Assembly: GCA_050180745.1 (NCBI GenBank) | Contig: JBFXDW010000030.1 | Location: 1-19,925, forward strand | From: JBFXDW01 sp050180745 | GTDB taxonomy: Bacteria > Pseudomonadota > Alphaproteobacteria > UBA9219 | Length of the DNA: 19,925 bases | Direction: 5' to 3' | Part shown: positions 6,475-14,436 of the stretch, in pieces | Layout of the letters: each line of letters opens with the position of its first letter | Numbering within the stretch: position 1 is the first letter of the stretch | Made by a program: the position numbers and the translations under genes | The notes under the pieces: model-generated | Database searches by the model: none | Told to the model about the DNA's origin: nothing | What the model saw: the letters and a program-made list of their open reading frames with translations, nothing else

Positions 6475-7377
6475 TTGTCTATGTCCGCTGCACAATTGCC
6501 TGTTGTAAGAAATGAGGGAGGCCTTGGCTTTTACCTACAGGAGATTCGCAAATATCCTATGCTCGAGCCCCAAGAGGAATATGCTCTGGCCAAGGCGTGG
6601 CGTGACGAAGGAGATGTTCAGGCTGCGCATAAGCTTGTGACCAGCCATTTACGGCTCGTGGTCAAGATTGCTATGGGGTATCGCGGTTATGGTTTGCCTG
6701 TGGCTGAGCTGATTTCAGAAGGCAGCGTCGGTATGATGCAGGCGGTCAAGCGCTTTGATCCTGATCGCGGATTTCGTTTGGCAACTTATGCCATGTGGTG
6801 GATTAAAGCCGCTATTCAGGAATATGTGTTGCACTCTTGGTCGCTCGTGAAGATGGGCACCACAGCGGCGCAGAAGAAACTGTTTTTCAACCTGAAAAGG
6901 CTCAAGCGTGATATGAGTGCTATTGATGATGGGGAGCTGTCTCCCGATCAGGTCAAATATATTGCCGAGCATTTGGTTGTTTCTGAGGAAGAAGTCATCT
7001 CTATGAACCGTCGCTTGATTGGCGGGGATCAGTCGCTTAATGCGCCTGTTTCGCGTGATGGTGAGGTTGCGGCGGAGTGGCAGGATTGGCTTGAGGATGA
7101 GACAAGCAATCACGAAGAAAAGCTGGGTGATTTGCAAGAGATGACTCAGCGGCAAAGATTGTTGTCTGATGCGATGATGACTCTGAATGAGCGTGAGCGG
7201 GATATTATTTATGCGCGGCGCTTGAGCGACCCTGTGGTTACGCTTGAGGATCTTTCTCAAAAATATGGCGTAAGCCGTGAACGAGTTCGTCAGATTGAGG
7301 TTCGTGCCTTTGAAAAATTGCAAGAAACGTTATGTGCGGAGGCACGTGAAAATTCGTTGCCTTTGATTGAGGCCTAG
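6475..7377 (+). CDS. rpoH: RNA polymerase heat-shock sigma factor sigma-32
   Basis: RpoH directs RNA polymerase to heat-shock promoters, including those of chaperone genes. The 300-residue protein has region 2 (SEGSVGMMQAVKRFDPDRGF, then RLATYAMWWIKAAIQEY), the RpoH box QKKLFFNLKRL (residues 133-143) that separates this family from other sigma-70 members, and a region 4.2 helix-turn-helix (VTLEDLSQKYGVSRERVRQIE). AAGGGAG lies 10 nt before a TTG at 6475 and 16 nt before an ATG at 6481, so I prefer TTG; the choice changes only two residues. It converges on coaD with a 4-bp overlap of the two stop ends. A fitting target promoter precedes dnaK in this same window. Confidence 0.96.
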   Translation: MSMSAAQLPVVRNEGGLGFYLQEIRKYPMLEPQEEYALAKAWRDEGDVQAAHKLVTSHLRLVVKIAMGYRGYGLPVAELISEGSVGMMQAVKRFDPDRGFRLATYAMWWIKAAIQEYVLHSWSLVKMGTTAAQKKLFFNLKRLKRDMSAIDDGELSPDQVKYIAEHLVVSEEEVISMNRRLIGGDQSLNAPVSRDGEVAAEWQDWLEDETSNHEEKLGDLQEMTQRQRLLSDAMMTLNERERDIIYARRLSDPVVTLEDLSQKYGVSRERVRQIEVRAFEKLQETLCAEARENSLPLIEA

Positions 7378-7922
7378 TCTCTTATTTCATGTTTTACTTT
7401 GTTGCGGCCTTGGGCTGTGTCAAAACGCTTTTTGAGCTCATCAACAATTTTGGGGCTAACAAAAGAGCTGACATCCCCTCCCAGTACAGCGATTTCTTTG
7501 ACAAAACGGGACGAGATAAACTGGTGTCGGTCCGAGGCCATTAAAAAGATCGTTTCAACATCTTTATTCATACGATGATTCATTCCAGCCATCTGAAATT
7601 CATATTCAAAATCAGATACGGCTCTTAGGCCTCGAATGATTGTATCGGCACCAATCTCAGCCGCATAATGCAACAGCAAATTATCGAAGGCTTTAACTTC
7701 GATGTTGAGTCCCTTTTCTTCAATAAGGGGGGATATCTCTGCTTTGACAAAACGTACACGTGTACGTGTATCAAACAGAGGCTTTTTGCCTGGGTTTTTA
7801 GCGACACCGATGACGAGCTTGTCCACGAGCTTTGCCGCACGACAAATGATCTCGTAATGACCATGTGTAATCGGATCAAAAGTGCCTGGATAAAGGCCAA
7901 TACGAATTTTGTTGTGACTCAC
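7374..7922 (-). CDS. coaD: Phosphopantetheine adenylyltransferase
   Basis: CoaD transfers AMP from ATP to 4'-phosphopantetheine, the next-to-last step in coenzyme A synthesis. The 182-residue protein has the nucleotidyltransferase signature YPGTFDPITHGH near the N-terminus, RGLRAVSDFEYEFQMAGMN in the middle, and the ISSRFVKEIA motif with GGDVSSFV after it. Length is slightly above the usual 160-170 because of a charged C-terminal tail (RFDTAQGRNKVKHEIRD). Translation starts at GTG 7922, with AAGGGA 7 nt upstream. The last four bases overlap the end of rpoH, which runs the other way. Confidence 0.96.
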   Translation of the reverse strand: MSHNKIRIGLYPGTFDPITHGHYEIICRAAKLVDKLVIGVAKNPGKKPLFDTRTRVRFVKAEISPLIEEKGLNIEVKAFDNLLLHYAAEIGADTIIRGLRAVSDFEYEFQMAGMNHRMNKDVETIFLMASDRHQFISSRFVKEIAVLGGDVSSFVSPKIVDELKKRFDTAQGRNKVKHEIRD

Positions 7923-8023
7923 AGAAAAATCCCTTTGTTAGATTAGGGTTCACGTAAGAGAAACTAGCCTGATTTTCTTAACAGAATATGAGCATGCGGG
8001 AATGTGTCTCTATTGGGGTGTAA

Positions 8024-8320
8024 TTACCGGCAGGGCAAAAGAATTGTCAGCGTTTTCTTGTCTTCGGTGCGTTGGATATGGATTTTTATGTACCTTTTTT
8101 GGTGACTTATGTCAGTGATCTGAAACACACGTCCATCGGGAAAGAAAAAGTAGCTTTGTGGTTTTATGTGTTCGCGCTCTTTGAGGAGCAAAAGAGTCGC
8201 ATCATGCTTGTATTTGAGCAGGTACGCCTGTTCATAGGTTTGGCTGATTACAAAAAGGCTGCCGCTTAAAACAATGAGAGCAAGCAATAATAAAGTTATA
8301 TGTTTTTTGACTGTTTTCAT
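8024..8320 (-). CDS. Small single-span membrane protein of unknown function
   Basis: I do not recognise the family. The 98-residue product starts MKTVKKHI and has one strong hydrophobic segment (about residues 8-27, TLLLLALIVLSGSLFVIS), then a soluble part of about 70 residues rich in Lys, His and Tyr, ending LLPCR. The basic start followed by the span suggests an inner-membrane anchor with the C-terminal part outside the cytoplasm, or an uncleaved signal. ATG 8320 is weakly preceded by GGA; the frame is open upstream to 8434, but that part would overlap the metallopeptidase gene and looks spurious. It lies 31 bp after that gene on the same strand, probably in one transcript. Confidence 0.65.
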   Translation of the reverse strand: MKTVKKHITLLLLALIVLSGSLFVISQTYEQAYLLKYKHDATLLLLKEREHIKPQSYFFFPDGRVFQITDISHQKRYIKIHIQRTEDKKTLTILLPCR

Positions 8321-8351
8321 GACCTGTCCATTAAAAACATACCTTGTTTTG

Positions 8352-9086
8352 TTAATTCTCGTCCGCAGGATATAGTTTTTCCCACGTTCGTAAGGTTGCG
8401 CGTTTTTCTTTATGGTTGGGGATATAAGCTTCAACTAAATTCCAGAAACGGCTTCCATGATTTTTGTGTTTTATATGGGCAAGCTCGTGCACGATTACAT
8501 AATCAATAATTGCTTCTGGCATGATGATCAGCCGCCAGTTGAGGCGAACAACATTATCTGCTGAGCAGCTCCCCCATTGCCGTTTGGGGGAGGTAACCTT
8601 TACACTCTGGGGCATCAGCTCCATTCTTTTTGCCCAACTCGCACAACGTTTTGGTAGGATGTAGCGAGCCTGTTTTTTGTACCAAAGCGTGAGTGCAAGT
8701 GCGATTTCATCAGAGGAAGGAGTGTGAACGGTAAGAAGAATTGTGTTGTCATCTTTACGGGGGGTTAGCGTTATTTTTTTCTTTTTGCCCATAAAATCGA
8801 CAATGTCTCCTTCTTTTAACGGTGTTTTTTTTCTGTTTTGGATAAGTCGTACTTCCTGCCGACGGTGGGCAATCCAAGGCTCTTTTTCTAAAATAAAAGC
8901 CTCGATCCATTTTACGCTCGTACGCATCGGGGCCGATACATGCAAAGAGCCATCGGCTTTAACATCCAATGCCACAGAGCGCTTTCGTCGCGACGAGCGG
9001 TGGAGGGTGTAGGAAGAAGAAACGGTCGAACGCAACATAGTATAGACGCTTTTTTTTATATTTTGGATACCACGTAAGCGTTCCAT
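8352..9086 (-). CDS. YgjP-type metal-dependent hydrolase (HExxH, DUF45/M48-like)
   Basis: The family consists of small zinc metallopeptidase-like proteins of poorly known substrate. The 244-residue protein has HELAHIKHKNH (residues 200-210), giving two zinc-binding histidines, the catalytic glutamate and the third histidine ligand, followed by FW as in the family. The upstream family motif KRQWGSC lies at 168-174. ATG 9086 has AAAAGG 6 nt before it and lies inside the last codons of the aconitase-like gene (31-bp overlap), suggesting translational coupling. An alternative ATG at 9038 lacks a ribosome site. No signal peptide is seen, so it is probably cytoplasmic. Confidence 0.88.
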   Translation of the reverse strand: MERLRGIQNIKKSVYTMLRSTVSSSYTLHRSSRRKRSVALDVKADGSLHVSAPMRTSVKWIEAFILEKEPWIAHRRQEVRLIQNRKKTPLKEGDIVDFMGKKKKITLTPRKDDNTILLTVHTPSSDEIALALTLWYKKQARYILPKRCASWAKRMELMPQSVKVTSPKRQWGSCSADNVVRLNWRLIIMPEAIIDYVIVHELAHIKHKNHGSRFWNLVEAYIPNHKEKRATLRTWEKLYPADEN

Positions 9087-11641
9087 AGATTGCCTTTTTT
9101 CATCATATCAAGTTCCCTCTCATATCGAATATCGCACACGGCCATATAACGTGTGATATTATCTTTTTGTTCAAAAGTGACAAGAAGTTCCATAGGCAGA
9201 AGATTGGTTTGATCGAAGCCTATAATGTTGATCTGATCGCTTGGCTTTATGTCAAGAGAGGCTATCTCTGCGCCCTGCTTCATGGAAAGAGGCAACACGC
9301 CTACGCGAACCAGCGCTCTGCGGAAGGCTGGGGCAAAGCTGTCGGCAAGGACGGCTTTGATGCCTGCAAGAGCGATCATTTTGGCGCCCCCATCTGTGCC
9401 TGTGCCACATCCGAAATTTTGGCCGCCTGCAATTAAAAGCGGCGTTTTCTTGTTGGCATAACGTTTGGCAACATTAAAGAATGGAGAATAGAGACCATTT
9501 TCAATGAAGATAGTTTCTCCTTGGGGAGCATGTGGGACAAGTTTGTTAAGGAGCGTTTTGTCGGCAAAGGCCCCGCGCAGAAGGACCTCGTAATTGCCTG
9601 TGTAATCTTCATAAAAACCTAATGATTCAGGAGGGACGCCTAATTCTTGTAAATAGCGACCGGCATGGCTTAAGGGCTCTATAAGGCCATGGGGAACGAG
9701 AGCATCGGCGCGGACATGATCTCCATAAACGGCCAGTATTTGCGCATGTTGCATGTCGCGGTTTCGTTGCTTAATCGGAGGGAGGATGACGAGAGGCTGA
9801 TGTTGTACGTAAGCTGATCCCTCCGCCCAATCAAAACGAGACTCAGTTTGAGCGGTGCAAAGCGCGTCCCATTCTGAGGTTGATTCAAAAAGGGCCGTTT
9901 GGTTTTTGTGGAAGATGGTGGGGAAGGAGAGCCCTGATAGACACTCCTCGATTTCTATTCGTGAGGGCCATATATCTTTGAAGAAAGTTGGTGCATTCTT
10001 TGCTGTAGGATCAAGGGCCTTAGCCGTAAAATCATGAGCTAGATTGCCCGCTAATCCATAGGCAAGGACTAAAAGAGGAGAGGCCTGAACAGTATAGGCG
10101 TTTGCTTCTTCTCTTCTTTTCGTGGGGCCAGAGCGAATAGTTGCGAGTTTCATCTTTTCATCGCTAAGAGCTTTTTGAGCTTTTTCCGACAGCTCTTTAT
10201 TGTCAAAAGAAAAACCAATTGCTTTAAGCGCTTCATAACAGGCCGTTTTTTGAAGAAATTCTTTAATATGGGGCGCACCTAGTTTAATTCGTCCGCAAAC
10301 CCAAGGTTTAAGGGTAAGGCCTTTTTCATGTGCTTTTTTGGCGGCTAATCCAACAGTTAGAATATTCTCAAGATGGAGGCTGCTTATGGCCGATATTTCA
10401 GCCAAGACAATATCGCCAAAGCGAAAATCGTCTAGGGGCGAGGTTATGGTTCCTACCGGAGCTTTGTCTTCGAGGTAAGTAGCTACATCAGGCAGAGCCG
10501 TCACTGTTTTTGGGTTTTCAAGACGTGCCAAACAGGGGCGTGGTTTATCCAGAGAAAAAATTAGTTTTTGTGAATAGATAACATGGCTTTGCTCATTCTC
10601 ATTTCCGCTTTCTCGCCACAATCCTTGTTCTCTGGCGTAATGCTCGATCAGATTGATTGTTGCGGCACTTTTCCCAATGCGGGTCATATAACGCGTAACG
10701 GTGTCATCAAGCGGGAAAAAGATTCCTAAAGCGTCCGTTTGTCCTAACAAGCTGGCAATGATTGCGCGGTCAGGAATAGACAAAGAATCGAGGCCGGGGC
10801 CATAAAATTCAACAAAAGATCCTTTGAGGTTTTCTTTTAACAAAGAGGCAAGAAGTGTTAGGCCAATATCCATTATGCTTGTGTCGGGATGGGGCACAGC
10901 TTCAAGGCGAATCCCGATGACGCTGGGGATACGCACCTTAAGCGCACCATCCAGCATAATGGTTTCTACATCAAGAACATCCCCCTTACAGGTCAGGCAT
11001 CCTAAGGCCCCTAGCGCGGTGACGGAAGGGTCTGCACCCAGCAAAATATCGGAAGACAAATGCGGTGGGGCATCCAGAAAAGATGGTTCGATGTGAACAA
11101 CATCACACAGATAATGCAGAGCGATGGCTTCCAGAGCCCCTTTTTCAGGAGGGACAAGGCGGATTTGTTCGTGACGTTTTTGGCTCCAGCGTAAGAGGCG
11201 CAATCTTTCTTTGCTGACAGGCAAGGGGAATTTTGATCGGTCTGTGACGATATCAAGCTTTGCACCTAAGGTTAGCCCTAAGGGGGTGGGGCTTTGGCGT
11301 TCAATTTCATTTTGGAGCGAGGCCATATCCGTTAAGGCTGAAACGGCATCATTTTCGCTCAAAATAAGATGGGAAGGGATGAAGGATAGAGCCGGAGGGC
11401 GCTTTTTCAGCGCATGGAAGGTACAAAGGCTTTGGATGTCCTCAAGAGAGGTGCTTTGTATTTTGCGATGCTGAAGCACATTTTCAAGGAAGATTCGGAT
11501 GCAAAAAGGCAGTTTCTCAAGGCTGCCTATGTTTTCTTCAGCAGCGCGAAGGCTATGATAACTATAGCTATTCTCCCCAATGTTCATGTGCTTGAGGCAC
11601 TCAAAAGAGCTTTGGTCGGAAGAAGGCGGTGATGGGGGCAT
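9056..11641 (-). CDS. Aconitase (AcnA/IRP-type) homologue lacking cluster and catalytic residues; probable pseudoenzyme
   Basis: The 861-residue protein aligns along its whole length with AcnA: N-terminal YSYHSL...LP...LLEN-like start, VEFYGPGLDSL at 277-287, KPWVCGRIKLG near 445-455, LAYGLAGN near 527-533, AGRYLQELGV...GNYEVLLRGAFA near 660-693, and VGVLPL near 780-785. Yet the defining residues are gone. DSHT of aconitase is ADPS (203-206), the SCTN site reads ISSL (419-422), the GCTTC site around 480-490 has no cysteine, DHISPAG is DALVPHG (646-652), SRRGN is DYTGN, and GSSRD is GTGTD (746-750). It should bind no [4Fe-4S] cluster and catalyse no citrate isomerisation. There are no stops or frameshifts, so the protein seems maintained. 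ATG 11641 has no Shine-Dalgarno; ATG 11587 is an alternative. Confidence 0.85.
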   Translation of the reverse strand: MPPSPPSSDQSSFECLKHMNIGENSYSYHSLRAAEENIGSLEKLPFCIRIFLENVLQHRKIQSTSLEDIQSLCTFHALKKRPPALSFIPSHLILSENDAVSALTDMASLQNEIERQSPTPLGLTLGAKLDIVTDRSKFPLPVSKERLRLLRWSQKRHEQIRLVPPEKGALEAIALHYLCDVVHIEPSFLDAPPHLSSDILLGADPSVTALGALGCLTCKGDVLDVETIMLDGALKVRIPSVIGIRLEAVPHPDTSIMDIGLTLLASLLKENLKGSFVEFYGPGLDSLSIPDRAIIASLLGQTDALGIFFPLDDTVTRYMTRIGKSAATINLIEHYAREQGLWRESGNENEQSHVIYSQKLIFSLDKPRPCLARLENPKTVTALPDVATYLEDKAPVGTITSPLDDFRFGDIVLAEISAISSLHLENILTVGLAAKKAHEKGLTLKPWVCGRIKLGAPHIKEFLQKTACYEALKAIGFSFDNKELSEKAQKALSDEKMKLATIRSGPTKRREEANAYTVQASPLLVLAYGLAGNLAHDFTAKALDPTAKNAPTFFKDIWPSRIEIEECLSGLSFPTIFHKNQTALFESTSEWDALCTAQTESRFDWAEGSAYVQHQPLVILPPIKQRNRDMQHAQILAVYGDHVRADALVPHGLIEPLSHAGRYLQELGVPPESLGFYEDYTGNYEVLLRGAFADKTLLNKLVPHAPQGETIFIENGLYSPFFNVAKRYANKKTPLLIAGGQNFGCGTGTDGGAKMIALAGIKAVLADSFAPAFRRALVRVGVLPLSMKQGAEIASLDIKPSDQINIIGFDQTNLLPMELLVTFEQKDNITRYMAVCDIRYERELDMMKKGNLWNAYVVSKI

Positions 11642-11761
11642 GTTTCAATTAAGACTTGTCGAAGAGGGTGGAAAAGGGCAAAACAAAGCAGCAAAGAGGG
11701 GGATCTTGTCTTGATTTTGGAATCATGATGAGTTTTCACTAAAAATTCAAGATGACTATAG

Positions 11762-12217
11762 ATGATAGGGTGTAGTTTTTTGAAACGAGGGGTCACTTTT
11801 TCTGGTTTTGTGTTGTTTGTGGGGCTGTTCTGTAGTTTCCCTGTGCGGGCCGCTTTTTTGTATTGCAACCAGACCTCTACGCCGATTGAGGCTGCTTTTG
11901 GGCAGCGGAATGAGGGCCGCTGGTTGTCTCAGGGGTGGTGGCGGATCGCGCCAGGGGATTGTGCGCGGGTTTATGACAAACCTGTTTCGGGGCGTTTTTA
12001 TTTTTATTATGCGCGAGCCTTAACGCCTCCCAAGCCTCATGGTAAGCCGCCTCGAGTTTGGGATGGAAAATACCAGTTCTGTGTAGATAAAAAGGCGTTT
12101 AAAATTGAGGGTGACGGTAATTGCGAGGCGCGGGATTATCGAACACAAGGGTTCCACGAGATTGATGTTGGCATGTACAAGAAAGATTACACGCTGACGT
12201 TTGAGGATAAGAAATAG
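11762..12217 (+). CDS. DUF1036 family secreted protein
   Basis: Function is unknown. The 151-residue protein matches the DUF1036 pattern common in alphaproteobacteria: WWRIAPGDCARVYDKPVSGRFYFYYARAL, followed by FCVDKKAFKI and NCEARDYRTQGFHEIDVG. Residues 1-30 form a signal peptide ending FPVRA before AFLYC, so the mature protein is predicted to be periplasmic. Four cysteines in the mature part (LYC, GDC, FCV, NCE) may form two disulfides. It is divergent from the aconitase-like gene (120 bp between starts) and 3 bp ahead of plsC, so it likely heads the DUF1036-plsC-miaB transcript. The start is uncertain, as ATG 11762 lacks a clear ribosome site. Confidence 0.85.
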   Translation: MIGCSFLKRGVTFSGFVLFVGLFCSFPVRAAFLYCNQTSTPIEAAFGQRNEGRWLSQGWWRIAPGDCARVYDKPVSGRFYFYYARALTPPKPHGKPPRVWDGKYQFCVDKKAFKIEGDGNCEARDYRTQGFHEIDVGMYKKDYTLTFEDKK

Positions 12218-12220
12218 CAT

Positions 12221-13030
12221 ATGGGTACGGACTTAACTTCAGGCAAAGAAGCAACCTTTAAAGGGGGGCTGCGGCTTTTAGGTTTTTTTGGGCTGGTTCT
12301 GGCTTTTGTTCCTTCCTTTCTTCTTATAAGGCGCTTTCGTCCGCAGATTGTTTATAGCTGGCCGCGTTTTTTCCATAAGATTCTTTCGCAGATTCTTGGG
12401 TTTAAGATTGTTGTGAGGGGGCAAGTATCAGATAAAAAACCAACCGTCTTTGTCTCCAACCATTCATCTTATTTAGATATTCCTGTTTTAGGCTCTATCA
12501 TTCCGGGGAGTTTTGTCGCCAAGTCAGAAGTAAATAGCTGGCCCTTTTTTGGGTTTCTTTCGCGGCTTCAGGACACCGTTTTTATTGAGCGCCGCGCCGT
12601 ACGTGCTGGGCTGCAGGGCAAGATCCTTTATGATCGTTTGAATAAGGGCGATAATTTGATCCTTTTCCCAGAAGGCACGTCTTCGGATGGACAGCACACA
12701 TTGCCTTTTAAGAGCAGCCTCTTTGGGACTCTTGAAAAAGATCTGGATGGCGGGCGCAAGGTTTTTGTTCAGCCTGTTTCCATTGTTTGTACGCGTGTTG
12801 CGGGCATGCCGATGGGCCATCTGTGGCGGCCTTACTATGCGTGGTATGGGGATATGACGCTGGTTGGGCATCTGTGGGATGTTTTTAAAATAGGCTCTTT
12901 CACGGCGGAGGTGACGTTTCATGAGCCTGTTGTGATGGATGATTTTGGCGGTGACCGTAAAAGGCTGTCCCATCATTGCCACAAGCAGGTCGCGCGTGGC
13001 GTAAGCAAGTCTGTGGCGGGAAGACATTAG
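12221..13030 (+). CDS. plsC: 1-acyl-sn-glycerol-3-phosphate acyltransferase (PlsC family)
   Basis: PlsC adds the second acyl chain to lysophosphatidic acid in phospholipid synthesis, at the inner membrane. The 269-residue protein has a hydrophobic N-terminal segment (about residues 17-36), the catalytic NHSSYLD (residues 80-86, the Hx4D motif), FIERR near 121-125, and FPEGTSSDG at 149-157 for glycerol-phosphate binding. It begins 3 bp after the DUF1036 stop and ends 9 bp before miaB. plsC next to miaB is a frequent alphaproteobacterial arrangement. Another lysophospholipid acyltransferase of the same superfamily cannot be excluded. Confidence 0.9.
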   Translation: MGTDLTSGKEATFKGGLRLLGFFGLVLAFVPSFLLIRRFRPQIVYSWPRFFHKILSQILGFKIVVRGQVSDKKPTVFVSNHSSYLDIPVLGSIIPGSFVAKSEVNSWPFFGFLSRLQDTVFIERRAVRAGLQGKILYDRLNKGDNLILFPEGTSSDGQHTLPFKSSLFGTLEKDLDGGRKVFVQPVSIVCTRVAGMPMGHLWRPYYAWYGDMTLVGHLWDVFKIGSFTAEVTFHEPVVMDDFGGDRKRLSHHCHKQVARGVSKSVAGRH

Positions 13031-13039
13031 AAAAGATAG

Positions 13040-14374
13040 ATGACCAATAAACCGAAATTTCTTATTAAAAGCTGGGGCTGTCAGATGAACCTCTATGATT
13101 CATCTCGTATGGCTGATTTGTTGCGGCCTCTTGGGTATGAAGCAACAGAAGATCAAACTGAAGCTAATCTGATTATCTTGAACACTTGCCACATTCGCGA
13201 GAAGGCGAGCGAAAAACTTTTTTCGGAATTAGGGCGTTTGCGAGCCTTACAGGAGGCTCGTGAAAAAGAGGGAAAGACGCTGATGCTGGCGGTAGCTGGC
13301 TGTGTGGCACAAGCGGGGGCTGAGGAAATTAAGCGCCGTGCGCCTTATGTGAGCATGATCTTTGGCCCTCAAACTTATCATCGGTTGCCAGAGATGCTGG
13401 CGCGGGCTGCTCGAGCCGGTGAGATCGTGTTGGATACAGAGTTTCCTGCGGAGCCTAAATTTGATTATCTTCCTGATGAGCGCGGCGAAAATGGCGTAAG
13501 CGTTTTCCTTTCTGTGCAAGAGGGTTGTAACCGTTTTTGCAGTTATTGCGTTGTGCCTTATACGCGTGGTGTTGAGTATTCTCGGCCTTTGAAAGATATT
13601 GAAAATGAGGCACGCCTTCTTGTTGAACAGGGCGTTAAAGAGATCACGCTTTTAGGCCAGAATGTGAATGCCTATTGCGATGAGGATACGGGCGCGGGTC
13701 TTGGCGATGTCATCATGAAGTTGGCGGCGTTGGATGGGCTTTTGCGCATTCGCTATACAACCTCGCATCCGCTTGATGTGCGCGAGGATTTGCTTGAGGC
13801 GCATGCTTCTGTTGAAAAGCTGATGCCATATCTGCATTTGCCTTTGCAAAGCGGGTCTAATAAAATTCTGGAGGCCATGAATCGCAAACATACCAGCGCG
13901 GATTATTTGAAAACCATAGACCGTTTGCGTACAGCGCAACCGGCGCTTGCTTTTTCTTCTGATTTTATCGTTGGGTTTCCTGGTGAGACGGATCAGGATT
14001 TTGAAGATACTATGAAAATGGTGCGTAACGTGACTTATGCGCAGGCTTTTTCGTTTAAATATAGCCGCCGTCCGGGAACGCCAGCGGCCGCGATGTCCGA
14101 GCAGGTTGAGGAAGCTGTTAAAGAAGAGCGTCTGGTACAGCTTCAAGCTTTGCTGCGTCAGCAACAAACGGAATTTAACGATGCGTGTGCGGGAAAGATA
14201 ATGCCCGTATTATTTGATAGCCAAAGCGATGTCGCTGGTAAAATGTTTGGACGTACGGTGTTTATGCAGGCTGTTCGTGCTGATGGGGATTTGTCTTTGA
14301 TCGGACAGGAACGCAACGTCAAGATGGTTCATACCGCGCCCAACAGTTTAGGCGGAGAGGTTGTTGGGGGGTAG
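13040..14374 (+). CDS. miaB: tRNA-2-methylthio-N6-dimethylallyladenosine synthase MiaB
   Basis: MiaB is a radical SAM methylthiotransferase that adds the 2-methylthio group to i6A37 of tRNAs reading UNN codons. The 444-residue protein has the N-terminal UPF0004 domain with three cluster cysteines (C14 in SWGCQMNLYDS, C50 in NTCHIREKA, C88 in AGCVAQ), the radical SAM motif EGCNRFCSYCVVPYTRG (C163, C167, C170), and a C-terminal TRAM domain. SCVVPYTRG-like context and length favour MiaB over RimO or MtaB. It is the last gene of the DUF1036-plsC-miaB cluster; phoH and ybeY, often next, are not here. Confidence 0.96.
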   Translation: MTNKPKFLIKSWGCQMNLYDSSRMADLLRPLGYEATEDQTEANLIILNTCHIREKASEKLFSELGRLRALQEAREKEGKTLMLAVAGCVAQAGAEEIKRRAPYVSMIFGPQTYHRLPEMLARAARAGEIVLDTEFPAEPKFDYLPDERGENGVSVFLSVQEGCNRFCSYCVVPYTRGVEYSRPLKDIENEARLLVEQGVKEITLLGQNVNAYCDEDTGAGLGDVIMKLAALDGLLRIRYTTSHPLDVREDLLEAHASVEKLMPYLHLPLQSGSNKILEAMNRKHTSADYLKTIDRLRTAQPALAFSSDFIVGFPGETDQDFEDTMKMVRNVTYAQAFSFKYSRRPGTPAAAMSEQVEEAVKEERLVQLQALLRQQQTEFNDACAGKIMPVLFDSQSDVAGKMFGRTVFMQAVRADGDLSLIGQERNVKMVHTAPNSLGGEVVGG

Positions 14375-14401
14375 CGAGGATTCACAGAGGGGGGCGAAGA
14401 C

Positions 14402-14436
14402 TTCCCCGCCCTTCCTATCCCCGATCCCTGAAACCT
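14402..14436. repeat. Degenerate heptamer repeat tract between miaB and upp
   Basis: Five 7-bp units in register run across the gap between the convergent genes miaB and upp: TTCCCCG, CCCTTCC, TATCCCC, GATCCCT, GAAACCT. A G-rich stretch (GAGGGGGGCGAAG) just to the left makes the gap partly palindromic. The units resemble those bordering the composite palindromes at 1480-1802 and 18590-18870, but there is no inner core. The tract ends at the upp stop codon. Confidence 0.5.

Noticed and set aside
6715..7323. Long open frame antisense to rpoH (also similar frames antisense to miaB and dnaK)
   Set aside because: They are mirror frames of well-identified genes, with no ribosome sites and basic, low-complexity translations.
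11711..11726. Second FNR-like site TTGAT...ATCAT between the aconitase-like and DUF1036 genes
   Set aside because: The half-sites are 6 nt apart instead of 4 and the second is imperfect.
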